Shown: piece by piece, positions 1-5,973 of the stretch
Layout of the letters: every line of letters starts with the position of its first letter
How positions within the stretch are numbered: the first letter of the stretch is position 1
Origin: an uncultured Armatimonadota bacterium
Lineage (GTDB): Bacteria; Armatimonadota; Armatimonadia; Armatimonadales; Armatimonadaceae
Assembly (NCBI GenBank): GCA_903915615.1
Contig: CAIWTR010000645.1
Span: forward strand, 1-8,267
Direction of reading: 5' to 3'
DNA length: 8,267 nucleotides
Notes under the pieces: model-generated
Database searches by the model: none
What the model saw: only the letters and a program-made list of their open reading frames with translations
Told to the model about the DNA's origin: nothing
Program-made: the position numbers and the translations under genes

Positions 1-417
1 CGAATGAACCAGTACTTGCTGCGTCGGAATCCAGACGGGTGGAAAAACCGCCTGTTCATCATCACTCTTCAGACTGGTTGAAACCAACCAGGCAAATGGG
101 ATGACAAAAAGGAATGTCCCTGCGAGGAGGACCATGTGGGTCGCAGAGAGTCGGACAATCTCTGACGCATGATCCTTGTTTCGAGTTGTCACTTTCAATA
201 TTCGAATGGCGACAATACAGGCAAAAATGTCTCCTGCAATCAGCACGATGTTATGTCGCACACCGAATGCAAGAATCAGAAGCGATGCTAGCAAAGCCAC
301 CGCAAACGCGCTCGCTGCTAGAGACTTTTTACGAACCGTCGCTATGAGCGCTCCGATAGCGAATGCAAACGCAACCAATGCACCAGCGATGGCAACCAAC
401 CAGATTAATTGCTGCAT
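1..417 (-). CDS. MalG-type carbohydrate ABC permease, N-terminal 139 residues (partial, runs off left edge)
   Basis: Inner-membrane permease subunit of a CUT1-type carbohydrate importer; only the N-terminal part is visible. Residues about 95-117 (MVLLAGTFLFVIPFAWLVST, then SLKSDDE) match the first helix and following segment of MalG/UgpE-like permease subunits, which continue with a short acidic stretch and a W-x-P motif (here PVWIP, 127-131). Before that lie about 90 residues not found in E. coli MalG, with three hydrophobic segments at about 4-28, 34-53 and 56-74. The ATG overlaps the stop of the upstream fused gene as TAATG, so the two are translationally coupled. GGAG lies 11 nt upstream of the ATG, inside the upstream gene. 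The EAA loop that contacts the ATPase should lie beyond the window. Identification as a MalG-type permease is fairly secure from the motif and position; the substrate is unknown. Confidence 0.82.
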   Translation of the reverse strand, partial: MQQLIWLVAIAGALVAFAFAIGALIATVRKKSLAASAFAVALLASLLILAFGVRHNIVLIAGDIFACIVAIRILKVTTRNKDHASEIVRLSATHMVLLAGTFLFVIPFAWLVSTSLKSDDEQAVFPPVWIPTQQVLVHS

Positions 418-2843
418 TACTTTGCATCTCCCTCGTAGTGAACCCACTTCTTTTGGCCAGCCCACTGGAGAAGTGTTAGCACCAGGATGACGATAAAGAT
501 GATCCAGGCGAGCGCCGAGGCGTACCCCATTTTGAAGTAGCGGAATGCGTTGTTGAACAGCAGCAGCACTGGCATCAGCAAGCTGTCACCCGGACCTGAG
601 CCACCATCTCCTCCCGCCATCACGTAAACACGGTCAAACTCTTGGATTGCACCGATTGTTCCCATTATGAGGTTGAAGAAGATGTAAGGGCTTAGGAGAG
701 GCAGCGTGATGTTTTTGAACTTCGAAAGAGTGCCTGCTCCATCGATGCTTGCTGCTTCTTGGAGGGATACAGGAATACCCTGCAATCCTGCAAGCCAGAG
801 AATCATCCCGCCGCCAGCGCCCCACAGTCCCTGCACGATAAGGCCGGGCTTTGACCATTCGGGAACACCAAACCAACCAGGAGGCACGATGTCAAACCAA
901 ACGGTGAACGTCTGCTTCCAGAGAGCGTTGATAAGGCCTTTGTTTGGATCACCCGCAAGCACCCACATCCAGAGGACTGCCGATGCGATGGCGGGAACGA
1001 TACTCGGAATGTAGAAAGCTGTCCGGTAAAAAGCCATTCCTTTGACTTTTTGATTGAGGAGCAGCGCTATGCACAAACCGGTGGACATACCGAGTGGAAT
1101 TCCGATGAACGATGTGTAGAGGACGTTCGTAAGTGCCGTTACAAGCAGCTCGCGATCATCCACAAAGAGTTCCTGGAAGTTACCAAACCCAACTGACCTG
1201 GGTGCGTGAAGCACATCGTAGTCGCAGAACGCGAGCAATGCGCTCGCAACGATCGGCCCAAGTGTCAGAAGAATGAAGCCTACAATCCAGGGACCGGCCA
1301 TTAAGTAACCAGCCAGCGCATCCCGCTTTGCCATTCGCGAATTGCCAAGCTCTTTTCGCATCCGAACAATGCCAAACGCAATCCCAGCAGCAGTTATCAG
1401 ACCGATCACTACGAGAGGAATCGTCGCGTTGAACAGTGGTAGTTTGTTTCGTTTTTCGGCTTTATCTAGTGCCTTTTGAACGATAGCTTGCTGCTCTGCA
1501 AGTGCTGCCTCGGGTGTTTGTTCGCCAAGTGAAGCACGTTCCATTGCACGCACGTGAGCATCCCACAGGGTTTGTCCAACAAACGTTACCGGGCGGTAGT
1601 TTGCCTTGGGAAGGATGTCTATATAGGCTTTTTGAGCTGCGTACAACCGTGTGAGGGTCGGAGGAAACTCTTTCAACAAAACATCGTTGATTTTGGCATT
1701 CGCCGTCAGACCAAACACATAGGGTCGTCCCAGACGCTCGTTGTATGCCTTCGCAGCAACATTGTACGTTCGGTAGCCATCTTCACTAAGCATGAACTTA
1801 ATGAAGCGCCAGCCAGCCTCCGGTTGTTTGGCTCCTTGCGGAATCGCAAATGAATAGCCACCAGTCCATGTAAGCTGTGGGTCCATCCCCTTGAAGCGTC
1901 CGGTTCCATTTAGACGTGCTTCCGGAACGGGAGGTGGTGCGACGCCAAAGTCAAGGTCAGGGGCATACCTAGCAATGTTTGGGATCACCCACGAACCGTG
2001 AATGACCATTCCAATTTTGCCGATAAAGAATGGATCCTGCTCACCACCCTGAAAACCTGACTGAAACACGTTGGCTGCGTTGTAACCACCAGCATCGTTG
2101 TAGAGGTCAACCAGATACTGCAAAGCCTCCACATTTTCAGGAGTGTTCAGCGTACAAGTTTTGCCATCCTGGGTCATAAAGGACCCACCATTCATCCATG
2201 AATAGATGTAAAACCAGGAGTTTCCGTACGTGCTAAGGTGGGGAATGTAGCCGATGCGCTTATAGGTGCCATCTGCATTCCGCGATGTGATTTTCTTCGC
2301 CATCGCACGCAGCTCTTCCCACGTGCGGGGAGGCTTATCTGGATCAAGCCCCGCATCGCGAAAAACCTTGCGGTTGTACATAAGCATCCGGTCATCGATA
2401 CCTGTCGGTATGGCAAAGACCTTCCCCTGATACACAGCTTCTTTCCAGGCTGCTTGATAGTAGTTGGACTCCTTGATGGATTCGGGGCCGGACTCTTTGG
2501 CAAGAAAGCCATCGAGGGGCATAAACGTTCCACGACTAGCCCAATCGCCAACCGTAAAGCGGTCCTGATGAATAACATCTGGGGGAGCACCGCCGACAAT
2601 GCTGGTCATCAGCTTCTGGGGATTCATTTTCCCAGCACCGATGGACAGGTTTGAGACATCTATGTCAGGATTCAGGCGCTCAAATTTAGCGATTTGAGCA
2701 TCCAAACCTGCCGTTTCCTTACCGGATTGGAGTCCCCAGACAACCAGTTTGATCTTGTCAGCCTTGGCAATCGCGGGCGATATGGCAAGGAGAGTTGTAG
2801 CTAACAATGCAAAAATGATGGGTCGAACAACACGCATCTTCAC
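417..2843 (-). CDS. Fused sugar-binding protein and MalF-type ABC permease
   Basis: A single 808-residue protein joining the two extracytoplasmic-facing parts of a CUT1 sugar importer. Numbering from the GTG at 2843, residues 1-28 are a signal peptide (KMRVVRPIIFALLATTLLA, ending AIAKA). Residues about 30-465 are a family-1 solute-binding protein (KIKLVVWG, FERLNPDI, GGAPPDVI, FAIPTGIDDRMLMYNRKVF, TWEEL, TGGYSFAIP). A helix at 471-493 crosses the membrane, then a MalF-type permease follows from about 509 to the end, with the ATPase-contacting EAA motif at 696-719 (EAASIDGAG...LPLLSP). The extra helix brings the chain from periplasm to cytoplasm, so the permease keeps its normal N-in topology. 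The GTG start is chosen because AAGGGGG (2853-2859) lies 9 nt upstream; ATGs at 2837 and 2852 fit less well, and the longest frame starts at 2915. No lipoprotein cysteine is present, and the fusion itself would tether the binding domain. No ATPase gene is in view. Ligand unknown. Confidence 0.93.
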   Translation of the reverse strand: MKMRVVRPIIFALLATTLLAISPAIAKADKIKLVVWGLQSGKETAGLDAQIAKFERLNPDIDVSNLSIGAGKMNPQKLMTSIVGGAPPDVIHQDRFTVGDWASRGTFMPLDGFLAKESGPESIKESNYYQAAWKEAVYQGKVFAIPTGIDDRMLMYNRKVFRDAGLDPDKPPRTWEELRAMAKKITSRNADGTYKRIGYIPHLSTYGNSWFYIYSWMNGGSFMTQDGKTCTLNTPENVEALQYLVDLYNDAGGYNAANVFQSGFQGGEQDPFFIGKIGMVIHGSWVIPNIARYAPDLDFGVAPPPVPEARLNGTGRFKGMDPQLTWTGGYSFAIPQGAKQPEAGWRFIKFMLSEDGYRTYNVAAKAYNERLGRPYVFGLTANAKINDVLLKEFPPTLTRLYAAQKAYIDILPKANYRPVTFVGQTLWDAHVRAMERASLGEQTPEAALAEQQAIVQKALDKAEKRNKLPLFNATIPLVVIGLITAAGIAFGIVRMRKELGNSRMAKRDALAGYLMAGPWIVGFILLTLGPIVASALLAFCDYDVLHAPRSVGFGNFQELFVDDRELLVTALTNVLYTSFIGIPLGMSTGLCIALLLNQKVKGMAFYRTAFYIPSIVPAIASAVLWMWVLAGDPNKGLINALWKQTFTVWFDIVPPGWFGVPEWSKPGLIVQGLWGAGGGMILWLAGLQGIPVSLQEAASIDGAGTLSKFKNITLPLLSPYIFFNLIMGTIGAIQEFDRVYVMAGGDGGSGPGDSLLMPVLLLFNNAFRYFKMGYASALAWIIFIVILVLTLLQWAGQKKWVHYEGDAK

Positions 2844-2869
2844 GTGGCACATCCCCCTTCTACGAGCCA

Positions 2870-2898
2870 ATATTAGGAGCGTTTGTGCACAATTACAA
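2870..2898 (-). promoter_or_regulatory. Candidate promoter of the sugar ABC operon
   Basis: Read on the minus strand: TTGTAA (2898-2893) as -35, a 17-nt spacer, and TAATAT (2875-2870) as -10. Each hexamer matches the sigma70 consensus at 4 of 6 positions and the spacing is ideal. Initiation near 2863 would give a leader of about 20 nt containing the AAGGGGG ribosome-binding site, which agrees with the chosen GTG start. Inferred from sequence only. Confidence 0.5.
2883..2892. promoter_or_regulatory. Palindromic candidate operator TTGTGCACAA
   Basis: A perfect 10-bp inverted repeat lying wholly in the spacer between the -35 and -10 of the proposed sugar-operon promoter. A regulator bound there would block RNA polymerase, as local repressors of sugar operons usually do. 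No regulator gene is visible nearby, so the binding protein is unknown. Confidence 0.35.
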
Positions 2899-3425
2899 GG
2901 GTGTTTCGAATACACTCATGTGTGCAGCCTGCAATTCCATCCAACCGATTGGGTATTGAAACGGAATTTCAACTTTCCCGCGCCATTTCCCCTGATGTAC
3001 GCGCTGAGATTTTGACGGCAGTGGGTTTGACGATTCCCGATTATCGTTTTTGGATTCCGGGGTTGCGTGTGCCTGATGACGATACAAAGGTTGGCCTCAC
3101 ACGGGTCAAAACTTGCAGCCATACGGTTCTGCTTAGCAGTGTTCGAACAACAAGTCGGCGAACTGAATTGCTAAAGATTTGCTTATCGCTGGGATTTGAG
3201 CTTAACGAGATGCTGATCCCGACACTTGCGATTGGGCCCGGTCTGGTCGCATCCATTGCTTGCAACCACGAACCGTTCAACTTCCATCCAAGGTTCCTTG
3301 ATGATGGAAACCGAATCGACGGATGCTCCGTGACATTTGTTTATGCAGATGGTTCACAGAACACATCCATTGAGCTGACAATTATTTCCGTCATTTGCCG
3401 CACGTGTGGATTCTCACAGATGTAA
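2883..3425 (+). CDS. Unrecognised ORF upstream of rph, start uncertain, possibly frameshifted
   Basis: An open frame of up to 180 residues, divergent from the sugar operon and 51 nt upstream of rph. I do not recognise it. Codon choice looks like that of rph, and no overlapping frame offers a better candidate, so it is probably coding now or recently. The longest start (TTG, 2883) lies inside the divergent promoter with TAGGAG only 3 nt upstream and looks poor; TTG at 2949 is another option without a good ribosome-binding site. No signal peptide or membrane helix is visible. The C-terminus carries a CxxC pair (VICRTCGFSQM). In the adjacent frame, GTG 2885 (TAGGAG 5 nt upstream) encodes a 24-residue peptide with a second CxxC (MCAACNSIQPIG) that stops at 2957. 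Removing one G from the GGG at 2951-2953 would join the two into one protein with terminal CxxC pairs, as in a zinc-binding protein. It may therefore be a frameshifted gene, a sequencing error or a pseudogene. Confidence 0.45.
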   Translation: MCTITRVFRIHSCVQPAIPSNRLGIETEFQLSRAISPDVRAEILTAVGLTIPDYRFWIPGLRVPDDDTKVGLTRVKTCSHTVLLSSVRTTSRRTELLKICLSLGFELNEMLIPTLAIGPGLVASIACNHEPFNFHPRFLDDGNRIDGCSVTFVYADGSQNTSIELTIISVICRTCGFSQM

Positions 3426-3465
3426 AATATTGTGCGTTCTTTGGCGCATATTGATTGGTTGGACT

Positions 3466-3470
3466 GGAGA
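3466..3470 (+). promoter_or_regulatory. Ribosome-binding site deciding the rph start
   Basis: GGAGA lies 6 nt before the ATG at 3477. The longer open frame reaches back to 3432, but family alignment (RNase PH begins about 10 residues before the conserved L-R) and this site both support 3477. Confidence 0.7.
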
Positions 3471-3476
3471 TTTTTG

Positions 3477-4178
3477 ATGCTTAGATTTGACAACCGTGAA
3501 CCACTCGAACTTCGCAACCTTGAAATCATTCCTAATGCGATGCCATTTGCTGAGGGAAGCTGTCAAATCAATCTTGGTGATACCCGTGTGCTTTGTACAG
3601 CAACCATCGAGGAGCGCGTTCCAGGCTGGATGAAGGGTAAAGGTAGCGGTTGGCTCACGGGTGAGTACGCAATGCTGCCTCGTTCTGGCCGTGACCGTAA
3701 CGAACGCGACCGTCTGAAACCTAACGGAAGAACCATTGAAATCCAACGTCTGATTGGCCGCAGCCTCCGCGCAATTGTTGACCTTGAACGCCTTGGTGAG
3801 CGAACAATCATCCTCGACTGTGATGTGATCGGCGCCGATGGAGGTACACGTTGTGCATCAATCACCGGTGCTTACGTTGCTCTCTGTCTTGCGGTCAAAA
3901 ATTTGGGTATGTCCAACAAGTTCATCACTGGCCAGATTGCAGCGGTAAGTGTGGGCGTTGTTGGTGGAGTACCGCTTCTGGATCTCTGCTACGAAGAAGA
4001 TAGCCGTGCGCAGGTCGACATGAATGTTGTTGCTCTTGCGGATGGCCGCTATGTTGAGGTTCAAGGAACTGCGGAAGGACTGCCTTACGATCGAGTGATG
4101 ATGAACAAACTCCTCGATGTTGCCCAAGTTGGTTTGGATCAGCTCTTTGCCGAGCAAGAGAAGGCAATCAATCGTTGA
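3477..4178 (+). CDS. rph: Ribonuclease PH
   Basis: Phosphorolytic 3'-to-5' exoribonuclease that trims tRNA precursor 3' ends using inorganic phosphate and releases nucleoside diphosphates; cytoplasmic, usually a hexamer. The 233-residue length is close to the 238 of E. coli RNase PH. Visible family signatures are GDTRVLCTATIEE (34-46), TGEYAMLPRS (61-70), GRTIEIQRLIGRSLRA (84-99), the phosphate-site segment DGGTRCASITGA (121-132; Arg125 corresponds to the phosphate-binding arginine), and DSRAQVDMNVV (175-185) followed by EVQGTAEG (194-201). The N-terminus is slightly atypical: the usual R-x-D-G-R...LRP reads RFDNREPLELRN, losing the Gly and the Pro. Start at 3477 rests on the GGAGA site and on homology. 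Its stop overlaps the TTG start of rdgB, so the two are translationally linked, a pairing found in many bacteria. Confidence 0.97.
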   Translation: MLRFDNREPLELRNLEIIPNAMPFAEGSCQINLGDTRVLCTATIEERVPGWMKGKGSGWLTGEYAMLPRSGRDRNERDRLKPNGRTIEIQRLIGRSLRAIVDLERLGERTIILDCDVIGADGGTRCASITGAYVALCLAVKNLGMSNKFITGQIAAVSVGVVGGVPLLDLCYEEDSRAQVDMNVVALADGRYVEVQGTAEGLPYDRVMMNKLLDVAQVGLDQLFAEQEKAINR

Positions 4179-4789
4179 GTAAGACAAAACTGGTTCTTGC
4201 AACGCACAATGCCCACAAGGTGGACGAGCTGCAACAGATGTTGTCCGGATTTCCGGTTGAAGTCTGTTCGATGCTGGACTTCCCGGGAATTCCGGAGCCT
4301 GATGAGACAGGGTCGACATTTTTAGAGAATGCCACAATCAAAGCAAAGGCAGCAGCTGCATTTACGGGCCTACCTGCCCTTGCGGATGACAGCGGGATAT
4401 GTATCGATGCGCTCGATGGTGCTCCTGGCATTTTCAGTGCCCGCTGGGCGGGCGCTGGGTCATCGGCGGATGATTGGATACGAAAGACACTCAATCTCCT
4501 TGCAGATACTCCCGATGACCAGCGGGCGTGTCGGTACGTATGTGCACTTTCCTTAACGGATGCAGCTGGAGATGTGATTGCGGTTTCAGAAGGAACCATG
4601 GAAGGGCGAATCGCCCATTCTACATCTGGCCACGGTGGCTTTGGTTACGACCCAATCTTTCTCGTTGCGCCTAACTACGAAATCACTGCTGCTGAACTAA
4701 GTCCAACAGAAAAGCATGCGATATCGCACCGTGGAGTTGCCTTGAGAAACCTGCTCGAGATCATCCTGGAGTCTAAGCTGCTGGGGTGA
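4175..4789 (+). CDS. rdgB: XTP/dITP (non-canonical purine NTP) pyrophosphatase, RdgB/HAM1 family
   Basis: Cytoplasmic enzyme that hydrolyses dITP, ITP and XTP to the monophosphate and pyrophosphate, keeping deaminated purines out of DNA and RNA. The 204 residues carry the complete family set: LATHNAHKVDEL (8-19, triphosphate binding THNxxK), TGSTFLENATIKA (45-57), ADDSGICIDAL (70-80, catalytic Asp at 72), GIFSARWAG (85-93), GGFGYDPIF (154-162) and SHRGVALRNL (184-193). Translation must start at the TTG at 4175: the THN motif begins at residue 10, no in-frame ATG precedes it, and AAGAGAAGG (4156-4164) lies 10 nt upstream. The start overlaps the rph stop as TTGA, indicating coupling. The 3' end overlaps the convergent esterase gene by 17 bp, and no terminator is visible between them. 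Confidence 0.97.
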   Translation: MSKTKLVLATHNAHKVDELQQMLSGFPVEVCSMLDFPGIPEPDETGSTFLENATIKAKAAAAFTGLPALADDSGICIDALDGAPGIFSARWAGAGSSADDWIRKTLNLLADTPDDQRACRYVCALSLTDAAGDVIAVSEGTMEGRIAHSTSGHGGFGYDPIFLVAPNYEITAAELSPTEKHAISHRGVALRNLLEIILESKLLG

Positions 4790-5528
4790 GTCCCATCCAG
4801 CGAAGAACATCTGGCAACAGGCGATTCCAATACTGCCAGTCATGACTGCCCTCGCTCACTTCATAGCGTATTGGCATGTTCAGTTCGTGCAACCTTGCAA
4901 AGAACGTTTGATTATCGTCAAAGAGAAAGTCAGATGTACCGCAGTCCATCCAAAGGTTAGGTAGCTGGCTAGTCGAGGCGCACTGTGCGGCTAAGTGTAA
5001 TAGATCGTGACTTGTGCCTACTGGGTTATCCGTAAAAATGCGTCGCAGCTCATCATCGTACTCAGCGCTTCGGAGAGGATTGTTAAGTGGCTGGGAACCA
5101 ATCATCAGTGCACCTGACATGCTAGCAGCGTGACCATAGACTCCGGGGTTCGACAGTGCAAGTCTAAAGGCGCCATAGCCTCCCATCGACAGGCCAGCAA
5201 TGTAGCGATGTTCAGGCGATGTAGATACACCAAACCAGTCTTCGATTTTTGCTATCAGCTCACTGCCTATTGCATCGCCCCACTTGGACCCATGCTCTGC
5301 ATTTGTATAAAATCCACGTCCACCATAAGGCATGACAATCACGGCATCGCAGGGCTCAACATAGCGTTCGACGGATGATCGCCGATGCCAAATGGAATGG
5401 TCATCAGAGAGACCGTGTAGTAGATAGAGCGTCGGTTTTCCTCTAGGCCCAGATTCTGGAACCAGAATTCGGGCTCCTAGTTGAAGACCGACAGCAGATG
5501 AGTAATAGGTCGTTTGAAATTCAATCAT
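4773..5528 (-). CDS. Putative serine esterase, alpha/beta hydrolase (esterase D / PF00756 type)
   Basis: A 251-residue alpha/beta hydrolase of the putative-esterase family, which includes S-formylglutathione hydrolase, tributyrin esterases and feruloyl/acetyl esterases. Visible landmarks are the oxyanion region TLYLLHGLSDD (33-43), PYGGRGFYTN (67-76), the nucleophile elbow AGLSMGGYGA (111-120, Ser114), the probable catalytic acid in DCGTSDFLFDDN (Asp200), and the catalytic histidine in EGSHDWQYW (His229). No signal peptide or membrane helix is seen, so it is probably cytoplasmic. The ATG at 5528 is preferred, with GGA about 10 nt upstream; the frame stays open to a TTG at 5543 that lacks a ribosome-binding site. 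It stands alone, divergent from the small-protein gene and convergent with rdgB. Natural substrate unknown; short-chain acyl or acetylated sugar esters are typical for the family. Confidence 0.92.
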   Translation of the reverse strand: MIEFQTTYYSSAVGLQLGARILVPESGPRGKPTLYLLHGLSDDHSIWHRRSSVERYVEPCDAVIVMPYGGRGFYTNAEHGSKWGDAIGSELIAKIEDWFGVSTSPEHRYIAGLSMGGYGAFRLALSNPGVYGHAASMSGALMIGSQPLNNPLRSAEYDDELRRIFTDNPVGTSHDLLHLAAQCASTSQLPNLWMDCGTSDFLFDDNQTFFARLHELNMPIRYEVSEGSHDWQYWNRLLPDVLRWMGLTPAA

Positions 5529-5571
5529 TGGTTCAAAATCCAACGTTACGCAAAACTATGAAAAAGGTTCA

Positions 5572-5600
5572 TTGCAACAGTACAATTTCGTGGTTACAAT
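5572..5600 (+). promoter_or_regulatory. Sigma70-like promoter of the small-protein gene
   Basis: TTGCAA (5572-5577), a 17-nt spacer, then TACAAT (5595-5600). The hexamers match the consensus at 4 and 5 of 6 positions with ideal spacing. Transcription would start near 5607, giving a leader of about 70 nt. This is the best promoter match I saw in the window. Confidence 0.65.
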
Positions 5601-5606
5601 GCGCCC

Positions 5607-5652
5607 ATGGTAGTGGACACATCTAGATAAACTCAGGTGACATTACTACCAT
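5607..5652 (+). promoter_or_regulatory. Leader stem-loop at the predicted transcript 5' end
   Basis: ATGGTAGT (5607-5614) is perfectly complementary to ACTACCAT (5645-5652), extendable by two G-U pairs, with a loop of about 26-30 nt. The stem would begin at or within a nucleotide or two of the predicted transcription start and ends 7 nt before the Shine-Dalgarno. It could protect the 5' end or regulate access to the ribosome-binding site. No known riboswitch was recognised. Confidence 0.4.
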
Positions 5653-5659
5653 TTGTTTT

Positions 5660-5666
5660 AGGAGGA
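5660..5666 (+). promoter_or_regulatory. Strong Shine-Dalgarno that fixes the small-protein start
   Basis: AGGAGGA ends 9 nt before the ATG at 5676. The frame stays open back to a GTG at 5637, but this near-consensus site places translation initiation at 5676. Confidence 0.85.
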
Positions 5667-5675
5667 CTATTCCCT

Positions 5676-5888
5676 ATGGCATACAGCCATGTTTCAGCAA
5701 AGTCTGGAAAGACATTCTATCTTCATGTCCGCAATACCGTCCGTGGTGAAAAAACCATCCCGTTTTATTTCTTCGCAGGAGAGATAAAGCCGACGACTCC
5801 GGATACCCAAGCACTCGACGCTGTGCCAGCCGGTTATGTTGTAACGGAAAGTGAAAAGACGGGTTTACCACTCCTGAAGCGGGGCTAA
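5676..5888 (+). CDS. Conserved-type small hypothetical protein, 70 residues
   Basis: A 70-residue soluble basic protein beginning MAYSHVSAKSGKTFYLH, with a central PFYFFAGEI (29-37) and ending in TESEKTGLPLLKRG (57-70). From memory, this pattern (a Y-x-L-H strand, a Y-F-F-A core, then G-Y-x-V...T-G-L-P-x-L-K) resembles a family of very small hypothetical proteins found in several phyla including Armatimonadota and Chloroflexota. Its function is unknown to me, and the family assignment is unverified. It has no cysteines, signal peptide or membrane helix. It has its own promoter, leader stem, strong ribosome-binding site and terminator, so it forms a complete monocistronic unit that may be well expressed. 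It is divergent from the esterase and convergent with the Ig-like protein gene. Confidence 0.85.
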   Translation: MAYSHVSAKSGKTFYLHVRNTVRGEKTIPFYFFAGEIKPTTPDTQALDAVPAGYVVTESEKTGLPLLKRG

Positions 5889-5911
5889 CCATTCTTTGTT
5901 TGTGTTGGAGT

Positions 5912-5949
5912 GCGGTCCAAAGCAATGTTGCTCTGGACCGTATTTTTTT
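5912..5949 (+). terminator. Rho-independent terminator after the small-protein gene
   Basis: The arms CGGTCC (5913-5918) and GGACCG (5935-5940) pair, separated by small symmetric AA/CT mismatches from an inner stem AGCAA (5921-5925) with TTGCT (5928-5932). Seven T residues follow (5943-5949). It starts 24 nt after the stop codon. On the minus strand the hairpin is not followed by a T-run, so it should terminate only the plus-strand transcript. Confidence 0.85.
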
Positions 5950-5973
5950 GTGACTCAAACCCGGGAAAGTCCG

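Noticed and set aside
2238..2654. Plus-strand ORF of 138 codons
   Set aside because: It is antisense to the binding-protein domain of the fused ABC gene, where the minus strand shows clear domain motifs.
2844..2915. N-terminal extension of the fused ABC protein to the longest start at 2915
   Set aside because: It would put 24 residues including two cysteines before a good signal peptide, cover the proposed promoter, and ignore the AAGGGGG site before 2843.
3041..3280. Minus-strand ORF of 79 codons opposite the unknown ORF
   Set aside because: Serine/arginine-rich low-information sequence without a ribosome-binding site; the opposite strand has better codon usage.
3858..4337. Minus-strand ORF of 159 codons across rph and rdgB
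   Set aside because: It is antisense to two securely identified enzyme genes and has no family signature.
5529..5600. Promoter for the esterase on the minus strand
   Set aside because: I found no pair of hexamers with acceptable spacing; TTGCAA is palindromic and already part of the plus-strand promoter.
5912..5949. Bidirectional terminator also serving the minus-strand Ig-like operon
   Set aside because: On the minus strand the hairpin is followed by CACTCCAACACAAAC rather than a T-run, so only plus-strand termination is supported.
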